From Procambarus clarkii (taxonomy: Eukaryota > Arthropoda > Malacostraca > Decapoda > Cambaridae), in the NCBI RefSeq assembly GCF_040958095.1, contig NC_091216.1, positions 336,001 to 400,000 on the forward strand: 64,000 nt of DNA, read 5' to 3'. A program made the position numbers and the translations under genes. Positions within the stretch are counted from its first letter, which is position 1; the number at the start of each line of letters is the position of its first letter. Shown here piece after piece: positions 25,501 through 38,277 of this stretch. Under the pieces are notes generated by a model that saw only the letters and a list, made by a program, of their open reading frames with translations, did no database searches and had not been told where the DNA came from.

Positions 25501-26160
25501 TCGGAAATTTGACTCCTGAGCGTGATTTTTGAGCCGAGTTCTGACTCTCTGCACCTATTTTCAGTTTCAAATTACGACGTTTCATACCGAAAATATGCCA
25601 ATTACTGAAAACGGCGATGGATCATATTTTGCCCAAACCCCCCTGCAGTTTTTAAAATGTCTTAAATGTCGGAAATTTGACTCCTGAGCGTGATTTTTGA
25701 GCCGAAATATGACTCTCTGCACCTATTTTCAGTTTCAAATTACGACGTTTCATACCGAAAATATGCCAATTACTGAAAAAGGCGTTGGGTCATATTTTGC
25801 CCAAACCCCCCCTGCAGTTTATAAAATGTCTGAAATGTCGGAAATTTGACTCGTGAGCGTGATTTTTGAGCCGAATTCTGACTCACTGCACCTATTTTCA
25901 GTTTCAAATTACGACGTTTCATACCGAAAATATACAAATTACTGTAAACGGCGATGGGTCATATTTTGCCCAAACCCCCCTGCAGTTTTCAAAATGTCTG
26001 AAATGTCGGAAATTTGACTCCTGAGCATGATTTTTGAGCCGAATTCTGACTCTCTGCACCTATTTTCAGTTTCAAATTACGACGTTTCATACCGAAAATA
26101 TGCCAATTACTGAAAACGGCGATGGGTCATATTTTGCCCAAACCCCCCTGCAGTTTTTAA

Positions 26161-27877
26161 AATGTCTGATATGTCGGAAATTTGACTCCTGAGCGTGGTT
26201 TTTGAGCCGAATTCTGACTCTCTGAACCTATTTTCAGTTTCAAATTACGACTTTTTATACCGAAAGTATGCCAATTACTGAAAACGGCGATTGGTCATAT
26301 TTTGCCGAACCCCCCTGCAGTTTTCAAAATGTCTGAAATGTCGGAAATTTGACTCCTGAGCGTGATTTTTTATCCGAATTCTGACTCTCTGCACCTATTT
26401 TCAGTTTCAAATTACGACGTTTCATACCGAAAATATACCAATTACTGAAAATAGCGATGGGTCATATTTTGCCCAAACCCCCCCTGCAGTTTTTAAAATG
26501 TCTGAAATGTCGGAAATATGACTCCGGAACGTGATTTTGGAGCCGAATTCTGACTCTCTGCCCTTATTTTCAGTTTCAAATTACGACGTTTCATACCGAA
26601 AATATGCCAATTACTGAAAACGGCGATGGGTCATATTTTGCCCAAACCCCCCTGCAGTTTTTAAAATGTCTGATATGTCGGAAATTTGACTCCTGAGCGT
26701 GGTTTTTGAGCCGAATTCTGACTCTCTGAACCTATTTTAAGTTTCAAATTACGACTTTTTATACCGAAAATATGCCAATTACTGAAAACGGCGATGGGTC
26801 ATATTTTGCCGAACCCCCCTGCAGTTTTCAAAATGTCTGAAATGTCGGAAATTTGACTCCTGAGCGTGATTTTTGAGCCAAATTCTGACTCTCTGCACCC
26901 ATTTTCAGTTTCAAATTACGACGTTTCATACCGAAAATATGCCAATTACTGAAAACGGCGATGGGTCATATTTTGCCCAAACGCCCCTGCAGTTTTTAAA
27001 ATGTCTGAAATGTCGGAAATTTGACTCCTGAGCGTGATTTTTTTATCCGAATTCTGACTCTCTGCACCTATTTTCAGTTTCAAATTACGACGTTTCATAC
27101 CGAAAATATACCAATTACTGAAAATAGCGATGGGTCATATTTTGCCCAAACCCCCCCTGCAGTTTTTAAAATGTCTGAAATGTCGGAAATTTGACTCCTG
27201 AGCGTGATTTTTTATCCGAATTCTGACTCTCTGCACCTGTTTTCAGTTTCAAATTACGACGTTTCATACCGAAAATATGCCAATTACTGTAAACGGCGAT
27301 TGGTCATATTTTGCCTAAACCCCCCTGCAGTTTTCAAAATGTCTGAAATGTCGGAAATTTGACTCCTGAGCGTGATTTTTTATCCGAATTCTGACTCTCT
27401 GCACCTATTTTCAGTTTCAAATTACGACTTTTTATACCGGAAATGTGCCAATTACTGAAAACAGCGATGGGTCATATTTTGCCCAAACCCCCCTGCAGTT
27501 TTTAAAATGTCTGAAATGTCGGAAATTTGACTCCTGAGCGTGGTTTTTGAGCCAAATTCTGACTCTCTGCACCTATTTTCAGTTTCAAATTACGAATTTT
27601 TATACCGAAAATATGCCAATTACTGAAAACGGCGATGGGTCATATTTTGACCAAACCCCCCTGCAGTTTTCAAAATGTCTGAAATGTCGGAAATTTGACT
27701 CCTGAGCGTGATTTTTGAGTCGAATTCTGACTCTCTGCACCTATTTTCAGTTTCAAATTACGACGTTTCATACCGAAAATATGCCAATTACTGAAAACGG
27801 CGATGGGTCATATTTTGCCCAAACCCCCCTGCAGTTTTCAAAATGTCTGAAATGTCGGAAATTTGACTCGTGAGCGT
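26161..27877 (+). repeat. Transition from B-type to C-type units
   Basis: About ten units where C-type markers first appear: GATATGTCGG, GCGTGGTTTTTGAG, CTCTGAACC and TTTGCCGAACCCCCC (3 bp shorter than usual). Similar units at 26,161-26,340 and 26,665-26,850 show local duplication. No gene seen. Confidence 0.8.
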
Positions 27878-30800
27878 GATTTTTGAGCCGGATTCTGACT
27901 CTCTGCATCTATTTTCAGATTCATGTTACGACTTTTCATACCGAAAATATGCCAATTACTGAAAACGGCGATGGGTCATATTTTGCCCAAACCCCCCTGC
28001 AGTTTTTAAAATGTCTGATATGTCGGAAATTTGACTCCTGAGCGTGGTTTTTGAGCCGAATTCTGACTCTCTGAACCAATTTTCAGTTTCAAATTACGAT
28101 TTTTTATACCGAAAATATGCCAATTACTGAAAACGGCGATGGGTCATATTTTGCCGAACCCTCCTGCAGTTTTCAAAATGTCTGAAATGTCGGAAATTTG
28201 ACTCCTGAGCGTGATTTTTGAGCCAAATTCTGACTCTCTGCACCTATTTTCAGTTTCAAATAACGACTTTTTATACCGAAAATATGCCAATTACTGAAAA
28301 CGGCAATGGGTCATATTATACCCAAACCCAACTGCAGTTTTCAAGATGACTGAAATGTCGGAAATTTGACTCCTGAGCGTGATTTTTTATCCGAATTCTG
28401 ACTCTCTGCACCTATTTTCAGTTTCAAATTACGACGTTTCATACCGAAAATATGCCAATTACTATAAACGGCGATGGGTCATATTTTGCCCAAACCCCCC
28501 TGCAGTTTTCAAAATGTCTGAAATGTCGGAAATTTGACTCCTGGGCGTGATTTTTTATCCGAATTCTGACTCTCTGCACCTATTTTCAGTTTCAAATTAC
28601 GACTTTTTATACCGAAAATATGCCAATTACTGAAAACGGCGATGGGTCATATTTTGCCCAAACCCCCCTGCAGTTTTCAAAATGTCTGAAATGTCGGAAA
28701 TTTGACTCCTGAGCGTGATTTTTTAGTCGAATTCTGACTCTCTGCACCTATTTTCTGTTTCAAATTACGACTTTTTATACGGAAAATAGGCCAATTACTG
28801 AAAACGGCGATGGGTCATAATTTGCCCAAACCCCCCTGCAGTTTTCAAAATTTCTGAAATGTCGGAAATTTGACTCCTGAGCGTGATTTTTGAGCCGAAT
28901 TCTGACTCTCTGCACCTATTTTCAGTTTCAAATTACGACGTTTCATACCGAAAATATGCCAATTTCTGAAAACGGCGATGGGTCATATTTTGCCCAAACC
29001 CCCCTGCAGTTTTCAAAATGTCTGAAATGTCGGAAATTTGACTCGTGAGCGTGATTTTTTATCCGAATGCTGACTCTCTGCATCTATTTTCAGATTCATG
29101 TTACGACTTTTCATACCGAAAATATGCCAATTACTGAAAACGGCGATGGGTCATATTTTGCCCAAACCCCCCTGCAGTTTTTAAAATGTCTGATATGTCG
29201 GAAATTTGACTCCTGAGCGTGGTTTTTGAGCCGAATTCTGACTCTCTGAACCTATTTTCAGTTTCAAATTACGACTTTTTATACCGAAAATATGCGAATT
29301 ACTGAAAACGGCGATGGGTCATATTTTGCCGAACCCCCCTGCAGTTTTCAAAATGTCTGAAATGTCGGAAATTTGACTCCTGAGCGTGATTTTTTATCCG
29401 AATTCTGACTCTCTGCACCTATTTTCAGTTTCAAATTACGACGTTTCATACCGAAAATATGCCAATTACTGAAAATAGCGATGGGTCATATTTTGCCCAA
29501 ACCCCCCTGCAGTTTTCAAAATGTCTGAAATGTCGGAAATTTGACTCGTGAACGTGATTTTGGAGCCGAATTCTGACTCTCTGCCCTTATTTTTAGTTTC
29601 AAATTACGACGTTTCATACCGAAAATATGCCAATTACTGTAAACGGCTATATGTCATATTTTGCCCAAACCCCCTTGCAGTTTTCAAAATGTCTGAAATG
29701 TCGGAAATTTGAATCCTGAGCGTGATTTTTTATCCGAATGCTGACTCTCTGCACCTATTTTTAGTTTCAAATTACGACGTTTCATACCGAAAATATGCCA
29801 ATTACTGTAAACGGCGATGGGTCATATTTTGCCCAAACCCCCCTGCAGTTTTCAAAATGTGTGAAATGTCGGAAATTTGACTCCTGAGCGTGATTTTGTA
29901 TCCGAATCATGACTCTCTGCACCTATTTTCAGTTTCAAATTACGTCTTTTTACACCGAAAATATGCCAATTACTGAAAACGGCGATGGGCCATATTTTGC
30001 CCAAACCCCCTTGCAGTTTTCAAAATGTCTGAAATGTCGGAAATTTGACTCCTGAGCATGATTTTTTATCCGAATTCTGACTCTCTGCACCTATTTTCAG
30101 TTTCAAATTACGACATTTCATACCGAAAATATGCCAATTACTGAAAACGGTGATGGGTCATATTTTGCCCAAACCCCCCTGCAGTTTTCAAAATGTCTGA
30201 AATGTCGGAAATTTGACTCCTGAGCGTGATTTTTGAGCCGAATTCTGACTCTCTGCACCTATTTTCAGTTTCAAATTACGACATTTCATACCGAAAATAT
30301 GCCAATTACTGAAAACGGCGATGGGTCATATTTTGCCCAAACCCCCCTGCAGTTTTCAAAATGTCTGAAATGTCGGAAATTTGACTCCTGAGCGTGGTTT
30401 TTGAGCCGAATTCTGACTCTCTGCACCTATTTTCAGTTTCAAATTACGACTTTTTATACCGAAAATATGCCAATTACTGAAAACGGCGATGGGTCATATT
30501 TTGCCCAAACCCCCCTGCAGTTTCCAAAATGTCTGAAATGTCGGAAATTTGACTCCTGAGCGTGATTTTTGAGTCGAATTCTGACTCTCTGCACCTATTT
30601 TCTGTTTCAAATTACGACTTTTTATACGGAAAATATGCCAATTACTGAAAACGGCGATGGGTCATATTTTGCCCAAACCCCCCTGCAGTTTTCAAAATTT
30701 CTGAAATGTCGGAAATTTGACTCCTGGGCGTGATTTTTGAGCCGAATTCTGACTCTCTGCACCTATTTTCAGTTTCAAATTACGACGTTTCATACCGAAA

Positions 30801-33240
30801 ATATGCCAATTACTGAAAACGGCGATGGGTCATATTTTGCCCAAACCCCCCTGCAGTTTTCAAAATGTCTGAAATGTCGGAAATTTGACTCGTGAGCGTG
30901 ATTTTTGAGCCGGATTCTGACTCTCTGCATCTATTTTCAGATTCATGTTACGACTTTTCATACCGAAAATATGCCAATTACTGAAAACGGCGATGGGTCA
31001 TATTTTGCCCAAACCCCCCTGTAGTTTTTAAAATGTCTGATATGTCGGAAATTTGACTTCTGAGCGTGGTTTTTGAGCCGAATTCTGACTCTCTGAACCT
31101 ATTTTCAGTTTCAAATTACGACTTTTTATACCGAAAATATGCCAATTACTGAAAACGGCGATGGGTCATATTTTGCCGAACCCCCCTGCAGTTTTCAAAA
31201 TGTCTAAAATTTCGGAAATTTGACTCCTGAGCGTGATTTTTGAGCCGAATTCTGACTCTCTGCACCTATTTTCTGATTCAAATTACGAATTTTCATACCG
31301 AAAATATGCCAATTACTGAAAACAGCGATAGGTCATATTTTGCACAAACCCCCCTGCAGTTTTCAAAATGTCTGAAATGTTGGAAATTTGACTGCTGAGC
31401 GTGAGTTTTGAGCCGAATTCTGACTCTCTGCACCTATTTTCATTTTCAAATTACGACTATTTATACCGAAAATATGCCAATTACTGAAAACGGCGATGGG
31501 TCATATTTTGCCCAAACCCCCCTGCAGTTTTTAAAATGTCTGAAATGTCGGAAATTTGACTCCTGACCGTGGTTTTTGAGCCGAATTCTGACTCTCTGCA
31601 CCTATTTTCAGTTTCAAATTACGAATTTTTATACCGAAAATATGCCAATTACTGAAAACGGCGATGGGTAATATTTTGTCCAAACCCCCCTGCAGTTTTC
31701 AAAATGTCTGAAATGTCGGAAATTTGACTCCTGTGTGTGATTTTTGAGTCGAATTCTGACTCTCTGCACCCATTTTATGTTTCAAATTACGACTTTTTAT
31801 ACGGAAAATATGCCAATTACTGAAAACGGCGATGGGTCATATTTTGCCCAAACCCCCCTGCAGTTTTCAAAATTTCTGAAATGTCGGAAATTAGACTCCT
31901 GAGCGTGATTTTTGAGCCGGATTCTGACTCTCAGCATCTATTTTCAGATTCATATTACGACTTTTCACACCGAAAATATGCCAATTATTGAAAACGGCGA
32001 TGGGTCATATTTTGCCCAAACCCTCCTGCAGTTTTTAAAATGTCTGAAATGTCGGAAATTTGACTCCTGAGCTTGATTTTTTAGCCGAATTCTGATTCTA
32101 TGCACCTATTTTCAGTTTGAAATTACGACGTTTCATACCGAAAATATGCACATTACTGAAAATGGCGATGGGTCATATTTTGCCCAAACCCCCTGCAGTT
32201 TTCAAAATGTCTGAAATGTCAGAAATTTGAATCCTGAGCGTGATTTTTTATCCGAATGCTGACTCTCTGCACCTATTTTCAGTTTCAAATTACGACGTTT
32301 CATACCGAAAATATGCCAATTACTATAAACAACGATGGGTCATATTTTGCCCAAACCCCCCTGCAGTTTTTAAAATGTCTGAAATGTCGGAAATTTGACT
32401 CCTGATCGTGGTTTTTGAGCCGAATTCTGACTCTCTGCACCTATTTTCAGTTTCAAATTACGACGTTTCATACCGAAAATATGCCAATTACTGTAAACGG
32501 CGATGGGTCATATTTTGCCTAAACCCCCCAGCAGTTTTCAAAATGTCTGAAATGTCGGAAATTTGACTCCTGAGCGTGATTTTTTATCCGAATTCTGACT
32601 CTCTGCACCTATTTTCAGTTTTAAATTACGACTTTTTATACCGAAAATATGCCAATTACTGAAAACAGCGATTGGTCATATTTTGCCCAAACCCCCCTGC
32701 AGTTTTCAAAATGACGGAAATTTGACTCCTGAGCGTGATTTTTTATCCGAATTCTGACTCTCTGCACCTATTTTCAGTTTCAAATTACGACGTTACATAC
32801 CGAAAATATGCCAATTACTGAAAACGGCGATGGGTCATATTTTGCCCAAACCCCCCTGCAGTTTTTAAAATGTCTGAAACGTCGGAAATTTGACTCCTGA
32901 GCGTGATTTTGGAGCCGAATTCTGACTCTCTGCACCTATTTTCAGTTTCAAATTACGACGTTTCATACCGAAAATATGCCAATTACTGTAAACGGCGATG
33001 GGTCATATTTTACCCAAACCCCCCTGCAGTTTTCAAAATGTCTGAAATGTCGGAAATCTGACTCGTGAGCGTGATTTTTGAGCCGGATTCTGACTCTCTG
33101 CATCTATTTTCAGATTCATGTTACGACTTTTCATACCGAAAATATGCCAATTACTGAAAACGGCGATGGGTCATATTTTGCCCAAACCCCCCTGCAGTTT
33201 TCAAAATGTCTGAAATGTCGGAAATTTGACTCGTGAGCGT
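27878..33240 (+). repeat. C-type 32-unit HOR, copy 1
   Basis: 5,363 bp. It begins with the unit GAGCCGGATTC...GCATC with CAGATTCATG, repeated with unit order intact from 33,241. Other markers: CCCAAACCCAACTGCAG (about 28,320), GTATCCGAAT with TTACGTC (about 29,900), GAGTTTTGAGCC with TTCATTTTC (about 31,400). It contains a shortened unit near 32,710 (AAAATGACGGAAATTTG, a 10-bp loss). Confidence 0.9.
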
Positions 33241-36200
33241 GATTTTTGAGCCGGATTCTGACTCTCTGCATCTATTTTCAGATTCATGTTACGACTTTTC
33301 ATACCGAAAATATGCCAATTACTGAAAACGGCGATGGGTCATATTTTGCCCAAACCCCCCTGCAGTTTTTAAAATGTCTGATATGTCGGAAATTTGACTC
33401 CTGAGCGTGGTTTTTGAGCCGAATTCTGACTCTCTGAACCAATTTTCAGTTTCAAATTACGATTTTTTATACCGAAAATATGCCAATTACTGAAAACGGC
33501 GATGGGTCATATTTTGCCGAACCCTCCTGCAGTTTTCAAAATGTCTGAAATGTCGGAAATTTGACTCCTGAGCGTGATTTTTGAGCCAAATTCTGACTCT
33601 CTGCACCTATTTTCAGTTTCAAATAACGACTTTTTATACCGAAAATATGCCAATTACTGAAAACGGCGATGGGTCATATTTTACCCAAACCCAACTGCAG
33701 TTTTCAAGATGACTGAAATGTCGGAAATTTGACTCCTGAGCGTGATTTTTTATCCGAATTCTGACTCTCTGCACCTATTTTCAGTTTCAAATTACGACGT
33801 TTCATACCGAAAATATGCCAATTACTATAAACGGCGATGGGTCATATTTTGCCCAAACCCCCCTGCAGTTTTCAAAATGTCTGAAATGTCGGAAATTTGA
33901 CTCCTGGGCGTGATTTTTTATCCGAATTCTGACTCTCTGCACCTATTTTCAGTTTCAAATTACGACTTTTTATACCGAAAATATGCCAATTACTAAAAAC
34001 GGCGATGGGTCATATTTTGCCCAAACCCCCCTGCAGTTTTCAAAATGTCTGAAATGTCGGAAATTTGACTCCTGAGCGTGATTTTTTAGTCGAATTCTGA
34101 CTCTCTGCACCTATTTTCTGTTTCAAATTACGACTTTTTATACGGAAAATAGGCCAATTACTGAAAACGGCGATGGGTCATAATTTGCCCAAACCCCCCT
34201 GCAGTTTTCAAAATTTCTGAAATGTCGGAAATTTGACTCCTGAGCGTGATTTTTGAGCCGAATTCTGACTCTCTGCACCTATTTTCAGTTTCAAATTACG
34301 ACGTTTCATACCGAAAATATGCCAATTTCTGAAAACGGCGATGGGTCATATTTTGCCCAAACCCCCCTGCAGTTTTCAAAATGTCTGAAATGTCGGAAAT
34401 TTGACTCGTGAGCGTGATTTTTTATCCGAATGCTGACTCTCTGCATCTATTTTCAGATTCATGTTACGACTTTTCATACCGAAAATATGCCAATTACTGA
34501 AAACGGCGATGGGTCATATTTTGCCCAAACCCCCCTGCAGTTTTTAAAATGTCTGATATGTCGGAAATTTGACTCCTGAGCGTGGTTTTTGAGCCGAATT
34601 CTGACTCTCTGAACCTATTTTCAGTTTCAAATTACGACTTTTTATACCGAAAATATGCGAATTACTGAAAACGGCGATGGGTCATATTTTGCCGAACCCC
34701 CCTGCAGTTTTCAAAATGTCTGAAATGTCGGAAATTTGACTCCTGAGCGTGATTTTTTATCCGAATTCTGACTCTCTGCACCTATTTTCAGTTTCAAATT
34801 ACGACGTTTCATACCGAAAATATGCCAATTACTGAAAATAGCGATGGGTCATATTTTGCCCAAACCCCCCTGCAGTTTTCAAAATGTCTGAAATGTCGGA
34901 AATTTGACTCGTGAACGTGATTTTGGAGCCGAATTCTGACTCTCTGCCCTTATTTTTAGTTTCAAATTACGACGTTTCATACCGAAAATATGCCAATTAC
35001 TGTAAACGGCTATATGTCATATTTTGCCCAAACCCCCCTGCAGTTTTCAAAATGTCTGAAATGTCGGAAATTTGAATCCTGAGCGTGATTTTTTATCCGA
35101 ATGCTGACTCTCTGCACCTATTTTTAGTTTCAAATTACGACGTTTCATACCGAAAATATGCCAATTACTGTAAACGGCGATGGGTCATATTTTGCCCAAA
35201 CCCCCCTGCAGTTTTCAAAATGTGTGAAATGTCGGAAATTTGACTCCTGAGCGTGATTTTGTATCCGAATCCTGACTCTCTGCACCTATTTTCAGTTTCA
35301 AATTACGTCTTTTTACACCGAAAATATGCCAATTACTGAAAACGGCGATGGGCCATATTTTGCCCAAACCCCCTTGCAGTTTTCAAAATGTCTGAAATGT
35401 CGGAAATTTGACTCCTGAGCATGATTTTTTATCCGAATTCTGACTCCCTGCACCTATTTTCAGTTTCAAATTACGACATTTCATACCGAAAATATGCCAA
35501 TTACTGAAAACGGCGATGGGTCATATTTTGCCCAAACCCCCCTGCAGTTTTCAAAATGTCTGAAATGTCGGAAATTTGACTCCTGAGCGTGATTTTTGAG
35601 CCGAATTCTGACTCTCTGCACCTATTTTCAGTTTCAAATTACGACTTTTTATACCGAAAATATGCCAATTACTGAAAACGGCGATGGGTCATATTTTGCC
35701 CAAACCCCCCTGCAGTTTTCAAAATGTCTGAAATGTCGGAAATTTGACTCCTGAGCGTGGTTTTTGAGCCGAATTCTGACTCTCTGCACCTATTTTCAGT
35801 TTCAAATTACGACTTTTTATACCGAAAATATGCCAATTACTGAAAACGGCGATGGGTCATATTTTGCCCAAACCCCCCTGCAGTTTCCAAAATGTCTGAA
35901 ATGTCGGAAATTTGACTCCTGAGCGTGATTTTTGAGTCGAATTCTGACTCTCTGCACCTATTTTCTGTTTCAAATTACGACTTTTTATACGGAAAATATG
36001 CCAATTACTGAAAACGGCGATGGGTCATATTTTGCCCAAACCCCCCTGCAGTTTTCAAAATTTCTGAAATGTCGGAAATTTGACTCCTGGGCGTGATTTT
36101 TGAGCCGAATTCTGACTCTCTGCACCTATTTTCAGTTTCAAATTACGACGTTTCATACCGAAAATATGCCAATTACTGAAAACGGCGATGGGTCATATTT

Positions 36201-38277
36201 TGCCCAAACCCCCCTGCAGTTTTCAAAATGTCTGAAATGTCGGAAATTTGACTCGTGAGCGTGATTTTTGAGCCGGATCCTGACTCTCTGCATCTATTTT
36301 CAGATTCATGTTACGACTTTTCATACCGAAAATATGCCAATTACTGAAAACGGCGATGGGTCATATTTTGCCCAAACCCCCCTGTAGTTTTTAAAATGTC
36401 TGATATGTCGGAAATTTGACTTCTGAGCGTGGTTTTTGAGCCGAATTCTGACACTCTGAACCTATTTTCAGTTTCAAATTACGACTTTTTATACCGAAAA
36501 TATGCCAATTACTGAAAACGGCGATGGGTCATATTTTGCCGAACCCCCCTGCAGTTTTCAAAATGTCTAAAATTTCGGAAATTTGACTCCTGAGCGTGAT
36601 TTTTGAGCCGAATTCTGACTCTCTGCACCTATTTTCTGATTCAAATTACGAATTTTCATACCGAAAATATGCCAATTACTGAAAACAGCGATTGGTCATA
36701 TTTTGCCCAAACCCCCCTGCAGTTTTCAAAATGTCTGAAATGTTGGAAATTTGACTGCTGAGCGTGAGTTTTGAGCCGAATTCTGACTCTCTGCACCTAT
36801 TTTCATTTTCAAATTACGACTATTTATACCGAAAATATGCCAATTACTGAAAACGGCGATGGGTCATATTTTGCCCAAACCCCCCTGCAGTTTTTAAAAT
36901 GTCTGAAATGTCGGAAATTTGACTCCTGACCGTGGTTTTTGAGCCGAATTCTGACTCTCTGCACCTATTTTCAGTTTCAAATTACGAATTTTTATACCGA
37001 AAATATGCCAATTACTGAAAACGGCGATGGGTAATATTTTGTCCAAACCCCCCTGCAGTTTTCAAAATGTCTGAAATGTCGGAAATTTGACTCCTGTGTG
37101 TGATTTTTGAGTCGAATTCTGACTCTCTGCACCCATTTTCTGTTTCAAATTACGACTTTTTATACGGAAAATATGCCAATTACTGAAAACGGCGATGGGT
37201 CATATTTTGCCCAAACCCCCCTGCAGTTTTCAAAATTTCTGAAATGTCGGAAATTAGACTCCTGAGCGTGATTTTTGAGCCGGATTCTGACTCTCAGCAT
37301 CTATTTTCAGATTCATATTACGACTTTTCATACCGAAAATATGCCAATTATTGAAAACGGCGATGGGTCATATTTTGCCCAAACCCTCCTGCAGTTTTTA
37401 AAATGTCTGAAATGTCGGAAATTTGACTCCTGAGCTTGATTTTTTAGCCGAATTCTGATTCTATGCACCTATTTTCAGTTTCAAATTACGACGTTTCATA
37501 CCGAAAATATGCACATTACTGAAAATGGCGATGGGTCATATTTTGCCCAAACCCCCCTGCAGTTTTCAAAATGTCTGAAATGTCAGAAATTTGAATCCTG
37601 AGCGTGATTTTTTATCCGAATGCTGACTCTCTGAACCTATTTTCAGTTTCAAATTACGACGTTTCATACCGAAAATATGCCAATTACTATAAACAACGAT
37701 GGGTCATATTTTGCCCAAACCCCCCTGCAGTTTTTAAAATGTCTGAAATGTCGGAAATTTGACTCCTGATCGTGGTTTTTGAGCCGAATTCTGACTCTCT
37801 GCACCTATTTTCAGTTTCAAATTACGACGTTACATACCGAAAATATGCCAATTACTGAAAACGGCGATGGGTCATATTTTGCCCAAACCCCCCTGCAGTT
37901 TTTAAAATGTCTGAAACGTCGGAAATTTGACTCCTGAGCGTGATTTTGGAGCCGAATTCTGACTCTCTGCACCTATTTTCAGTTTCAAATTACGACGTTT
38001 CATACCGAAAATATGCCAATTACTGTAAACGGCGATGGGTCATATTTTACCCAAACCCCCCTGCAGTTTTCAAAATGTCTGAAATGTCGGAAATCTGACT
38101 CGTGAGCGTGATTTTTGAGCCGGATTTTGACTCTCTGCATCTATTTTCAGATTCATGTTACGACTTTTCATACCGAAAATATGCCAATTACTGAAAACGG
38201 CGATGGGTCATATTTTGCCCAAACCCCCCTGCAGTTTTTAAAATGTCTGATATTTCGGAAGTTTGACTCCTGAGTGT
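33241..38277 (+). repeat. C-type HOR, copy 2 (two units deleted)
   Basis: Matches copy 1 at +5,363 bp up to about 37,830. The offset then becomes 5,037 bp, shown by CGTTACATAC at 32,791 and 37,828. This copy therefore lacks 326 bp, equal to the two units (one of them short) at about 32,465-32,790. The deletion joins equivalent unit positions, as expected from unequal exchange. Confidence 0.9.

Larger units (their letters stand above)
15447..26160 (+). repeat. B-type satellite block, second occurrence
   Basis: About 64 units with B-type markers (ACTCGTGAGC, GAGCTGAATTC, CTTCACCAATT, CCCCTCTGCAG, GATATGTCGAAAATTTGAA). It holds seven copies of the 166-bp GAGACG unit and two large internal duplications. 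After 22,548 the order resembles 19,860-20,400 with added units (CCCAATCCTCCCTGCAG at 19,924 and 22,947). The 63-codon frame at 24,482-24,673 depends on a TTAGACTCC variant and is not a gene. Confidence 0.85.
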
